Positions 1-7,243 of a stretch of DNA of 8,331 nucleotides are shown here, piece after piece. Position 1 is the stretch's first letter. Each line of letters begins with the position of its first letter. The notes below the pieces were generated by a model. That model saw only the letters and a list, made by a program, of their open reading frames with translations, was not told where the DNA came from and did no database searches. The position numbers and the translations under genes are program-made. Source of the DNA: Thermoanaerobaculales bacterium (GTDB lineage Bacteria; Acidobacteriota; Thermoanaerobaculia; Thermoanaerobaculales; Sulfomarinibacteraceae); contig JAOZPW010000022.1 in assembly GCA_029932545.1 (NCBI GenBank), positions 9,745-18,075 of the forward strand, in the 5' to 3' direction.

Positions 1-3000
1 ACGGCTCTGCAGAAACGGGCGAATTCCGGATAGCTCTCGGGCGCCACCGTAACCGCGGGAATTTCAAGGTTCAAAGTCGAACGTTGGTGCCCCTGTATGT
101 TCTCGATCGTCTCCTTGACAAGGCCCCAGGAAGTTGAGAGTCGTCGAGCCGGCCGGCGTGCTTTCCATCCGCGTGGTGGCTGGATGACCACATCCTCCCT
201 GCGGAGGATGGGAAGCTGAATAACCAGGGGCTGCCGCCTTTCGGATAAGGAGGCGAGAACCGGCGCGAGTGCCGACGCGGAAACAAGGCCTCGGCATTGC
301 AATGTGGCGCCCGTTTCAACGCAGGCGTCGGGGAGGTCCATGAGGAAACGAACTTCCAGACGCTCGTTGTGCTGGAGGACTTCGCCCCGGACGTTCTCCG
401 CCCCAGGGAACAGACCCGAGGCCAGGCGGCTGAAGACCATGTCCCGCCGATCAGAAGGAACCGAACGTAGATTCTCAGAAAATCGTGTCGCCTGGGCATC
501 TTGCAGCCACATCGTGAAGACAACCTCGGCGCCACCGTCGGCGTTGATTACGGCTTCGAGCGCCGTATGCTCCTCCAGATGTGGGTTGGGGAATGTAGGG
601 AGTTCTGAAAGGAGGAACGCTTCGGCATCGGGGTCGGACAGGGGCAGCATCAGGGCATCACTGCCCTGTAGAATCGGTGAGAGGTGGTCAACCCCCGAGG
701 TTTCCTCTTGGAGGTCGATCCATATCTCACTTGAGCCTTGGCGGGCACGAAGCAGAGGCAGATTGAAAGCGTCCGCCGATGGGACTCCCAGGTGTGTACC
801 GGCAAAAGGTGTGGGGCGTGACAGGGCCAGGTCTACCTCCCAGTCTGCACTGAGTAGCATCGCGGCCAACACGCCGAGCCGGTTGCCTTGACCTCGAGAG
901 AGAGCAGCTCCCGCGGAAACGCTGAGGTCCAGGATTGCGTTCCCGGCCTTGACCGTGTCGAGAAGGGCCGAGACCAATGACCGCATCTGATCTGTCGGGC
1001 TCTCTCCTTTGAGGTTTTGCTCGGCAAAGTGCCGAAGTTCCCGGGTTGCACGAACGACCGGGATCATACGATTGCGGAGATTGTCACCAACGGTCACCCA
1101 GTCGACGCCGAACCCGTAGGTCACCCAGGGCAGGAGTTCCTGAATCGGCGGCCCGAAGGGTTCATCGGGCGTTGCCGGGACATCTTTGGCCCGCCACTTG
1201 CGAACTGTCAGATCTCCATGAGATTCGGTGGTTACCTCAAGACCGGTGAAGAGGCCTTCGATACCCAAGTCGATGTTCGATGGGTGGACCAGGATGTACT
1301 CGGACCAGCCAAAGGCGCGTACGGAGTCGGCAAACCGGTAGACATAGGGTGAGAGATGTCCCGGAACATTGGGGGAAATCGCCGGGACGGGGGCGACGTA
1401 CTCCTCTTCGATGAGATCTCCGGCCTCGACTTCGCCCATGCTGATTCCCCTGGAGGTCGGCGTAATTTCGGCGGGGACGATTTTTCGGCCGTCGGGTTTG
1501 ATGATTGCCAGAGTGATTCGAACAGCGCCCGACATTTGTTCCAGGGCGGAGGCTTGACGTGCGCCGGCAGGTGTCAAAGCCTTGCTGAGTCCGTGATAAT
1601 AGTAGAGGCTCGAGCCGTCGGGAAAGACCCTTTCGACGGCTTGATCCAGGAGGAGGACGACGTCGACACCCTCTTCCGAAACCGAGCTGGAGCCGGCAAT
1701 GTCCTCAACAGAGACCTGGTAGGGCGCCCAGAATGGTTCGACCGCATCTCGTCGCCACGCAAGGGTCAGGAGTTCGAGATCGGCCGGATTCCAGGCCAAA
1801 GACTTGGCGATTGAAGGGCTCGTTCCGGCATCAGCCGATCCCAGAGTGAGGCTGAGATCGAGGCCGTTGAGATGAGGGAGAGGACCCCAGGTTTCCAGGG
1901 CTTGATCCAAAGCCGTTCGAGCCTCGTCGGGGCGCTCGGACCGCAGCAGTAATCGGATGCGATCGGCGTCGAGGCCAGGGTCCCTGACCCGGCGCCTCAG
2001 TGTGTCGATCAATGAGACGGCCAACTCGGTCGAACACCCCTCGGCGAGTTGGGCAATGTGGTCCCTGCGTAGAGGGGCCCGGGTCGCCAGAGAGTGAAGA
2101 ACATTCTGATATTCGGACCAGTGTTCCAGGCCTTCGAGAACCTGGAGGCGCAATCGCTCAACGCTCTCGGTTGGACCCAGGACACTTTCCAGTGCCACCA
2201 GGGCATCGGCGGCCTCCTGAGGCCATCCCCTGTGGACGGCCTGTGTGATCCGAAGGCGAAGAACTCGAACATCTGAAGGATGGTCCTCGATCAGTCGCTC
2301 TTGGAGACGCTCCGCATCTTCGACCCGATTCTGGCGGGTGGCCAACAGGCGTTCAGCCAAGCCGGTGATCGGCACCGAGCGACACTGGCGCAGGTGCTCG
2401 GCCGCATGCCCCGCAGCGACCTCTGGAGCCTCTCCGGTTGGTCGGAGTAGAAAGAAGGTCCCGACTGCCAGGTGGACCATCGGTTCATCGGGCGCCATGG
2501 CAAGCGCCTGATCGAGGAGGGATTTCTGGAGTGGTGTATCCCCGCGAAGCCGAGCCACCGCAGCTGCGTGGAGCAACTCCGGAACTGCAGCTGTATCCGA
2601 GGTATCGATTTGTGGAGTTGGTGGGGTGCTTGGGGTAATGGTCGAGGGCGCCCATACAGGTTCGGGTTCGGTTGCGCCGGCGGGGGAAAGAATGATGGGC
2701 CCGGCCTCGCTGTCGAACAGACTCGGTCTGACGGAGGCGATCCCCTGGGGTGCCATTGCAACCCTCAATCGGTGTTGGCCCGGGGCCAACTGTACCCGGT
2801 ACCAGTTGACTTCGGGGTCGTCAATGCCAGCGAAGCGGATTGTATCCACCGAGGTCCCATCAACCTCAAGATTGAAGTCGGCCTGCGCTTCTATCACCAG
2901 GTAACCGTCGATGGCATTGGTGACGTCAATCGTCCATGCCGCCAGGGCGACACCCCCGAGAAGAAGGGATGGCGGCACCGCAATTCGTCCATCATCGGAT

Positions 3001-3464
3001 GCGATCTGAACCCGGTAGTGGGTACCGGGTCCATTCCACGCCGTGCCCAAGGGAGGCAATCCGGTGTCGGCCGGAACGACGTCACGCTCGAGGCCCAGGC
3101 GTCCGAACACACCCCATGGCCCCGACAATTCAGCATCGCCCAGGACCCCGGCCGGGGGCATTGCCGAAAGTTCACTTTCGATCAGGCTCAGAATGAACGC
3201 CAATTCGGGGTTGATTGGAGGCGTCGTAATCTCGAGAATCTCTCCGGGGTTGGGGAGGCTATCCAGGGTGTCCAGCCACCAGCCGGCGACCGCGACGGCG
3301 TCCGGACTCCTGCTGTCGCCCTCGATGATTTCCAACGCCTGAGTCCTGGCCCGCATCAGGTCCATCTGAGAATCGGCAAGGTGGACATCCCACCAGGTGG
3401 CGCCTTGACCGAAAATGGCCGATGCCATGATCACCAAAACCGGCAGGAGCCTCCGGACGATCAT
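1..3464 (-). CDS. Secreted TPR / DUF3857-like protein with a degenerate transglutaminase domain (pseudoenzyme), 3' end cut by window edge
   Basis: I translated the minus strand from the ATG at 3464: the frame has no stop for 1154 codons and runs off the left edge. Residues 1-22 look like a signal peptide (MIVRR, then a hydrophobic stretch). Next come a helical N-terminal part, a beta-sandwich segment (about 177-240, with VDG and YRVQL strands), a Pro/Thr-rich linker (260-295), TPR-like helical repeats (about 296-520), a DUF3857-like region (about 600-700) and a transglutaminase-like fold (about 805-920). Order and spacing match the gene just upstream, so this is a tandem paralogue. The active site is lost: the GDCKD motif is replaced by GQGNR (Gly860 for Cys) and FNH by FNL (Leu902 for His), while Asp917 in WID is kept. 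The last visible residues (VAPE...) align with the end of the paralogue, so probably only some 10-20 residues are missing. A binding or regulatory role is inferred; the true function is unknown. Confidence 0.88.
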   Translation of the reverse strand, partial: MIVRRLLPVLVIMASAIFGQGATWWDVHLADSQMDLMRARTQALEIIEGDSRSPDAVAVAGWWLDTLDSLPNPGEILEITTPPINPELAFILSLIESELSAMPPAGVLGDAELSGPWGVFGRLGLERDVVPADTGLPPLGTAWNGPGTHYRVQIASDDGRIAVPPSLLLGGVALAAWTIDVTNAIDGYLVIEAQADFNLEVDGTSVDTIRFAGIDDPEVNWYRVQLAPGQHRLRVAMAPQGIASVRPSLFDSEAGPIILSPAGATEPEPVWAPSTITPSTPPTPQIDTSDTAAVPELLHAAAVARLRGDTPLQKSLLDQALAMAPDEPMVHLAVGTFFLLRPTGEAPEVAAGHAAEHLRQCRSVPITGLAERLLATRQNRVEDAERLQERLIEDHPSDVRVLRLRITQAVHRGWPQEAADALVALESVLGPTESVERLRLQVLEGLEHWSEYQNVLHSLATRAPLRRDHIAQLAEGCSTELAVSLIDTLRRRVRDPGLDADRIRLLLRSERPDEARTALDQALETWGPLPHLNGLDLSLTLGSADAGTSPSIAKSLAWNPADLELLTLAWRRDAVEPFWAPYQVSVEDIAGSSSVSEEGVDVVLLLDQAVERVFPDGSSLYYYHGLSKALTPAGARQASALEQMSGAVRITLAIIKPDGRKIVPAEITPTSRGISMGEVEAGDLIEEEYVAPVPAISPNVPGHLSPYVYRFADSVRAFGWSEYILVHPSNIDLGIEGLFTGLEVTTESHGDLTVRKWRAKDVPATPDEPFGPPIQELLPWVTYGFGVDWVTVGDNLRNRMIPVVRATRELRHFAEQNLKGESPTDQMRSLVSALLDTVKAGNAILDLSVSAGAALSRGQGNRLGVLAAMLLSADWEVDLALSRPTPFAGTHLGVPSADAFNLPLLRARQGSSEIWIDLQEETSGVDHLSPILQGSDALMLPLSDPDAEAFLLSELPTFPNPHLEEHTALEAVINADGGAEVVFTMWLQDAQATRFSENLRSVPSDRRDMVFSRLASGLFPGAENVRGEVLQHNERLEVRFLMDLPDACVETGATLQCRGLVSASALAPVLASLSERRQPLVIQLPILRREDVVIQPPRGWKARRPARRLSTSWGLVKETIENIQGHQRSTLNLEIPAVTVAPESYPEFARFCRA

Positions 3465-3473
3465 GGAACCTCC
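3461..3473 (-). promoter_or_regulatory. Translational coupling junction: GGAGGT and ATGA stop/start overlap
   Basis: On the minus strand GGAGGT (3473-3468) is followed by TCC and then ATGA (3464-3461), where the ATG of the downstream paralogue overlaps the TGA of the upstream gene. This fixes the downstream start and indicates that terminating ribosomes can re-initiate, keeping the two proteins in coordinated amounts. The same hexamer with the same 3-base spacing precedes the guanylyltransferase gene, supporting it as a genuine signal in this genome. Confidence 0.8.
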
Positions 3474-6400
3474 AGGGGGTGCTCGAGGGCACGCCGGCTT
3501 TTGACGAGGAAGGCACGGAGGCCGGACGCCTCCTCAGGGGCGACCAGTCCGGGGACCAGGTGGAATTGACCGGTAATTTTGTAGCCGTCGGAATGTCGTT
3601 CGACGTCGATAGTGAGTTCTCCGTACGGTGTTCGGAGTGCCACTGGGTCAGGGAGCACCGGCGGCGCCGGTCCCGGCCGAAGATCTATGGACCACTTGAG
3701 ATCAGGCCGGATCGGCACGATGATTGGAGTTGAACGATTTTCCGACGACATTAGTTCGGTATCCAGTACAAAATTGCCGGGGTACGTCTTCAGCCCACCC
3801 CCGGCCAGAAGGGCAGAACGTTCGACCGTGGCCTGGACTTCGATTGTTGCGGTTTGCCGTCCCGGTTTGAGGTCAAGGTTGGGCTTACCAACAATCTGGG
3901 CGCCGGGAAACTGGCTTTGGATCCATCGGGAGAAGAGTGTTGGATTCCGGCTTCCACCGAAGTGGCTCCGCCGTATCGTTGCGGCTTCGCCTGTGTCCGA
4001 GGCTCGAAATATGAGATTGAAGACCCCATTCTCGGTTCGGGTCAGGGTGTAGCTGTAGTTGGATTGTCCGGCCCCGGGCGCCGGCGTTGTCACGGGCCGG
4101 CTCTCCGGCCCGTCGATCACCAGGGCCCAAGCGTTCTGGTCCGGAGAAGGGGGAGGAAAGGCGTTGTGCCCTGCGGCTGTTCCGTCCAGCCATAGGTCGT
4201 CCTCCGGAAGATAGGCGATGGCGTGGTTGAAGTCTTCGAGCAGGGCCATCTTTGCGGTGACTGGACCGAGGCCCGAAGTTCGAACCATCACCATCCGTGC
4301 CGGAATATCGATTGACGAGAAGAGTGCGACCAAAAGACCTGCCGTATCCTTGCAATCGCCCATGCGGTGCGCCAGAACCCAATCGGCGGAAAACGGCCGG
4401 TACCGATGTTCGCCAAACTCCAGACCGACATAGCGAATCTCGTTGGTAACGAAGGCATAGATACGGGCGATCTTCTCTCCGCGGTTCGTGATACCTCGAG
4501 TCAGTCGCTCAGCAACGTCTTCAATCTGTCTGGAGGCTCGGATCCGTGTGGCGACGTGCCGGCCGTACCAGTCAGCCAGATTGCCCCATTCCGGGTGGTT
4601 GGAGTAGGCAAGATGAGGACGAAAAACGAGTTCGGGACCCGGGGGCATGTCCTGGGGCATGGCGGGCAGGTCGTGAAAGATCCACTTGAGGTGAGTGGCG
4701 CCCCCAGAGTCTTCCGTGATCTCGGGAAGACCGTCGAGGTGGGCTAATTCCCACGCGGGCATCTGGTCTGCGGGGCCCGAGAGTTCAATCTCGGCCCGGA
4801 GGGTCGGCGCCGAGTGTCCCAGGCGAACGATGCCGCCCTCATAGGCGCCGGTTTCGTTTGCTTCAGCAGTCTCCGTGACAACGGTACTGATTTCGATGAT
4901 GTCTCCTTCGGAGAGTTCGTCGAAGGAAAAGACCCGGAGGCGCGTGTCGTAGTAGATATTGAGTTCAGGTTCGGAAAGTCGAGGGGAATCCTGGCGCCGG
5001 GCGCTGATTTCACTGCCGTCCCGGCGGAGGATCCGGGCCTGCAATACCCGCAATCTCTGGGTTTCCGGGACGTAGGGTACGTGGTGCCTCTTGAGTGATC
5101 TGGAGGCTTCTGCATTTCGTACGAGCCAAGCCTGCTGAATTGTTTCTTCGGTCAAATTTCCGGGAAGGAATCGAACCGCCGTATGGTCCAACAGAAAGAC
5201 GTTCGGCCCTTCGAGATGATCGACCTGGTCGGCCATGAGCCACAGCTGATCAGGGTCGAGGATTGGGTAGGTTTCTTCGGAATTTTCTCCCAACAACGCC
5301 AGCAGATGTTCGGCTCGGCGACTCTGGGGCCGGTCCTCGAGGACCCGGTGAGCGGCCTGGGTGGCGGCATCGTCGTGACCCAGTCGATGCTGGATGTGTG
5401 CCTGCTCCATCAGGAGGTCTATGTGGTTTGGACAGCGCATCAGCCCATCGGAAATCACCGAGGATGCGGTTTCGAGGTGATTGTTGGACGCGTGAAGGCG
5501 GGCCAGTCGAATTCGGAGACCGGGCTGGTTGGGGTCTCGGGCCAGTTGTGTCGTCAACAGCTGCTCCATGCGTGCGCCGTCGCCGCATCGTGCCGCATCA
5601 TCGAGTTCGAGCTCTTCGACTATTGGGAGACCAGGAGCCAGTGCCGACAAGCGGCCCAGCACCTGATCCAACAACTTCCACCGTCCGAACTGTGCCGCCC
5701 ATTTGGCCAGGACACTGAGGATGTCCAGGCACTCGGGTGCTCTCTCCATCTCCCGAATCACATCATCCAGGATCACCGGCCCCCACCGCTCCACATCAAG
5801 ACTGAGGGCTGCGGCTGCTACGGCCGGACTTTCGAGGTGATCGTCCAAGAGCGATTCTGCTTCGAAATAGAGTCCTCGGTCCTGATACCAACGGGCCAAT
5901 TCCGTTCGAGCGGGAAAGGCCGGGGCGCCGGCGTCAACGGCCTCTGTCAGAAGATCTCGTTCGGCAACAGCCTCTGAAGTGACCATCCACTCGAGAAGCC
6001 TTGCCTGTATTGGATTCTTTCGGCGGGCCTCTCGACAGGCCTTGCGGGCCGCGCCGGAACCTTTGGGGTAGGGGCTACGGTCGACCAGCAGGGATGCCAG
6101 GGCCAGTTGTGCCCCGGGCTGGCTTTCGGTGACGGCAGCTTGAATCTCACTCCCCAGTGTTCTGATTTCTGGTGGGCGTCGGTCAACCGGCCGACTTGTG
6201 GAGGGGGGTTGCTCGATCTCCCGAACTCCGGTCAGGGCAGATCCGTCGGGGGCTGTCAGGCGGACCCGTAACCACCAGTCCGAGGACTCGGATGCTACGG
6301 CAACGATCAGCGAGTTGTGTCCAGCCCGCAACCAGGCGCCGACGGCGACCTGATCCTCTGCTGCCCTGAGGGGGAAATCGGTTGTCAGCAGCAGCTCGCC

Positions 6401-7042
6401 GTTGAGCCAGACCCTGGCAACTTGTGCCGCCCCCAGACGAATGGCGACAGGTGCGATGGAATCATTGTCAACCGTCGTCGTCAGGTAGAGCATCTGCCGG
6501 CGCGCAGGCCACGCCAGGCCCTGAATCTGGACCCAACCCAGCGGGTCCGTGCCTGGAGTTGCACGCCACTCGGCATCCGCCGAGGGAAGGCCGGCCTGGT
6601 CGGGAAAATCCCCCAGTTCTTCGATCGAATGCGCCGGCGAGCACCACCACCGGGTCAGTCCGCCGCTGGTGTGAAATAGCTGGGCCGCAGCTGCCGGATG
6701 CCCCTGGTCCACGGTGAACTCCGCACGGAGGCGCCGTACTTCGTCGGCCATCAGAGGATCCATCGGATGTGCTGAGGCCAGGCGATCGAGAAGGTGGGTA
6801 GCGGTTGACCAGCGAGTCAGGGAGTGGCGGTATTCGAGGGCCATCTGGATGTAGGGGTAGTCGATCGGTGTCAATCCGTGCTCAAGAGCCGTAGTGACCT
6901 GGAGTGAAGCCCAGGTATCGACCGAGTCGGTGGTGTTCTCCGCCGCTCGTGGCGTCGATGTGAGGCCGAAAATCAGGGTGCACACGAGCAACCCTCTCAG
7001 ACCGATGATCGACCGGTGAATCCCGGCTCTCCCGTACCTCAT
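3461..7042 (-). CDS. Secreted TPR / DUF3857 / transglutaminase-like protein with intact catalytic triad
   Basis: This 1193-residue protein is predicted to be exported: residues 1-34 have a basic N-terminus (RYGRAGIHR), a hydrophobic core (GLLVCTLIFGL) and a likely cleavage near PRAA. A beta-sandwich spans about 170-266, with a VWLNGE strand typical of carbohydrate-binding-like jelly rolls. Helical repeats follow, with clear TPRs at about 507-538 and 541-572. DUF3857 lies at about 595-770 (conserved EGDIIEIS), the transglutaminase-like core at about 815-955, and a beta-rich DUF3858-like tail follows. The papain-type triad is present: Cys897 in MGDCKD, His940 in FNHAI and Asp953 in WLDG, so it could be an amidase, peptidase or acyl-transfer enzyme. 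The substrate is not known for this family. I chose the ATG at 7042 over an in-frame TTG at 7129 because the extra 29 residues are translated intergenic repeat and would bury the signal peptide. The stop overlaps the next start (ATGA), implying co-translation with the paralogue downstream. Confidence 0.93.
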   Translation of the reverse strand: MRYGRAGIHRSIIGLRGLLVCTLIFGLTSTPRAAENTTDSVDTWASLQVTTALEHGLTPIDYPYIQMALEYRHSLTRWSTATHLLDRLASAHPMDPLMADEVRRLRAEFTVDQGHPAAAAQLFHTSGGLTRWWCSPAHSIEELGDFPDQAGLPSADAEWRATPGTDPLGWVQIQGLAWPARRQMLYLTTTVDNDSIAPVAIRLGAAQVARVWLNGELLLTTDFPLRAAEDQVAVGAWLRAGHNSLIVAVASESSDWWLRVRLTAPDGSALTGVREIEQPPSTSRPVDRRPPEIRTLGSEIQAAVTESQPGAQLALASLLVDRSPYPKGSGAARKACREARRKNPIQARLLEWMVTSEAVAERDLLTEAVDAGAPAFPARTELARWYQDRGLYFEAESLLDDHLESPAVAAAALSLDVERWGPVILDDVIREMERAPECLDILSVLAKWAAQFGRWKLLDQVLGRLSALAPGLPIVEELELDDAARCGDGARMEQLLTTQLARDPNQPGLRIRLARLHASNNHLETASSVISDGLMRCPNHIDLLMEQAHIQHRLGHDDAATQAAHRVLEDRPQSRRAEHLLALLGENSEETYPILDPDQLWLMADQVDHLEGPNVFLLDHTAVRFLPGNLTEETIQQAWLVRNAEASRSLKRHHVPYVPETQRLRVLQARILRRDGSEISARRQDSPRLSEPELNIYYDTRLRVFSFDELSEGDIIEISTVVTETAEANETGAYEGGIVRLGHSAPTLRAEIELSGPADQMPAWELAHLDGLPEITEDSGGATHLKWIFHDLPAMPQDMPPGPELVFRPHLAYSNHPEWGNLADWYGRHVATRIRASRQIEDVAERLTRGITNRGEKIARIYAFVTNEIRYVGLEFGEHRYRPFSADWVLAHRMGDCKDTAGLLVALFSSIDIPARMVMVRTSGLGPVTAKMALLEDFNHAIAYLPEDDLWLDGTAAGHNAFPPPSPDQNAWALVIDGPESRPVTTPAPGAGQSNYSYTLTRTENGVFNLIFRASDTGEAATIRRSHFGGSRNPTLFSRWIQSQFPGAQIVGKPNLDLKPGRQTATIEVQATVERSALLAGGGLKTYPGNFVLDTELMSSENRSTPIIVPIRPDLKWSIDLRPGPAPPVLPDPVALRTPYGELTIDVERHSDGYKITGQFHLVPGLVAPEEASGLRAFLVKSRRALEHPLEVP

Positions 7043-7048
7043 CGAGGG

Positions 7049-7057
7049 AGTATGGCA
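7049..7057 (-). promoter_or_regulatory. Putative extended -10 promoter for the two-gene minus-strand operon, possibly leaderless
   Basis: Read on the minus strand, TG (7057-7056), one base and CATACT (7054-7049) form an extended -10 element; the hexamer matches TATAAT at four of six positions. The usual distance puts the transcription start at or next to the A of the ATG at 7042. That would give a leaderless mRNA, in keeping with the absence of any purine-rich ribosome binding site before this start. No convincing -35 is seen; the equivalent position falls at the edge of the heptamer array. A single weak motif in an AT-richer gap could arise by chance. Confidence 0.3.
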
Positions 7058-7077
7058 TAACGATTTACACCCTGGCC

Positions 7078-7175
7078 TCGGTGCCTGAGCTTTGAACCCT
7101 GATCCCTGAATTTTGAACCTATTTCCCAAATCTCGACTCCAAACCCCTAACCCCTAACCCCCAACCCCTAACCCC
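7078..7175 (-). repeat. Degenerate heptamer repeat array, about 14 units in constant phase
   Basis: On the minus strand, from 7175 down to 7078, the sequence divides into 14 consecutive 7-base units with no phase break. The first five are GGGGTTA, GGGGTTG or GGGGTTT. After three diverged units come variants such as GGTTCAA (twice, at 7119-7113 and 7098-7092), AATTCAG, GGATCAG and AGCTCAG. The last unit (7084-7078) is only marginally similar. The array fills most of the gap between the divergent genes. It explains the odd low-complexity N-terminal extension that results from starting the minus-strand gene at the upstream TTG. It may be a dispersed intergenic repeat of this genome; no function can be read from sequence. 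Confidence 0.8.
7141..7175 (-). other. G-quadruplex-forming motif (telomere-like G-tracts)
   Basis: The minus strand here carries five tracts of at least four consecutive G, separated by TTA or TT loops. This satisfies the standard intramolecular quadruplex pattern with very short loops and one spare tract. The motif is the homogeneous end of the heptamer array. It lies about 40 bases upstream of the -10 element of the plus-strand gene and about 100 bases upstream of the minus-strand start, so it could influence either promoter by affecting DNA melting. Confidence 0.65.
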
Positions 7176-7190
7176 AAAAGTCCCAATGGG

Positions 7191-7221
7191 TTGTGTGATC
7201 TCCATTCGTCTCGGCTACAAT
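7191..7221 (+). promoter_or_regulatory. Putative sigma-70-type promoter for the guanylyltransferase gene
   Basis: TACAAT at 7216-7221 matches the -10 consensus at five of six positions. The best -35 candidate is TTGTGT at 7191-7196, a weak match with 19-base spacing, so the -35 assignment is poor. Transcription would begin near 7228, giving a leader of about 16 bases that carries the GGAGGT and excludes the ATG at 7220 as a start. The assignment rests on sequence alone. Confidence 0.45.
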
Positions 7222-7234
7222 GACCACTCGAAGT

Positions 7235-7240
7235 GGAGGT
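7235..7240 (+). promoter_or_regulatory. Ribosome binding site of the guanylyltransferase gene
   Basis: GGAGGT lies 3 bases before the ATG at 7244. It decides the start, because the in-frame ATG at 7220 has no purine-rich motif upstream. The short spacing matches the junction at 3464-3473. Confidence 0.75.
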
Positions 7241-7243
7241 GTC

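Noticed and set aside
1356..1814. Plus-strand open frame with an Asp/Gly-rich translation suggesting a calcium-binding repeat
   Set aside because: The apparent Gly/Asp richness comes from reading the opposite strand of the DUF3857-like region; there is no GGXGXD periodicity and no start signal.
2774..3030. Two perfect hairpins inside the second large gene: GTTGGCC/GGCCAAC around CGG (2774-2790) and ACCCGGTA/TACCGGGT with a 5-base spacer (3010-3030)
   Set aside because: Both fall within well-defined codons of the beta-sandwich region, have no T-tract and are not repeated elsewhere in the window. In GC-rich coding DNA such short palindromes arise readily, so I do not call a regulatory site.
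2472..3569. Long plus-strand open frame of 365 codons opposite the second large gene
   Set aside because: It lies antisense to a frame with clear homology to its neighbour. Its translation is Gly/Arg/Pro-rich with no recognisable motif, as expected from the complementary strand of GC-rich coding DNA.
5183..5977. Plus-strand open frame of 264 codons opposite the first large gene
   Set aside because: It is antisense to the TPR region of a well-supported gene, has no homology-like motif and no ribosome binding site that I can see, and is typical of shadow frames in high-GC genes.
7141..7175. Possible true telomere or linear-replicon end
   Set aside because: The repeat is short, internal and flanked on both sides by intact chromosomal genes, so a terminal telomere is not supported.
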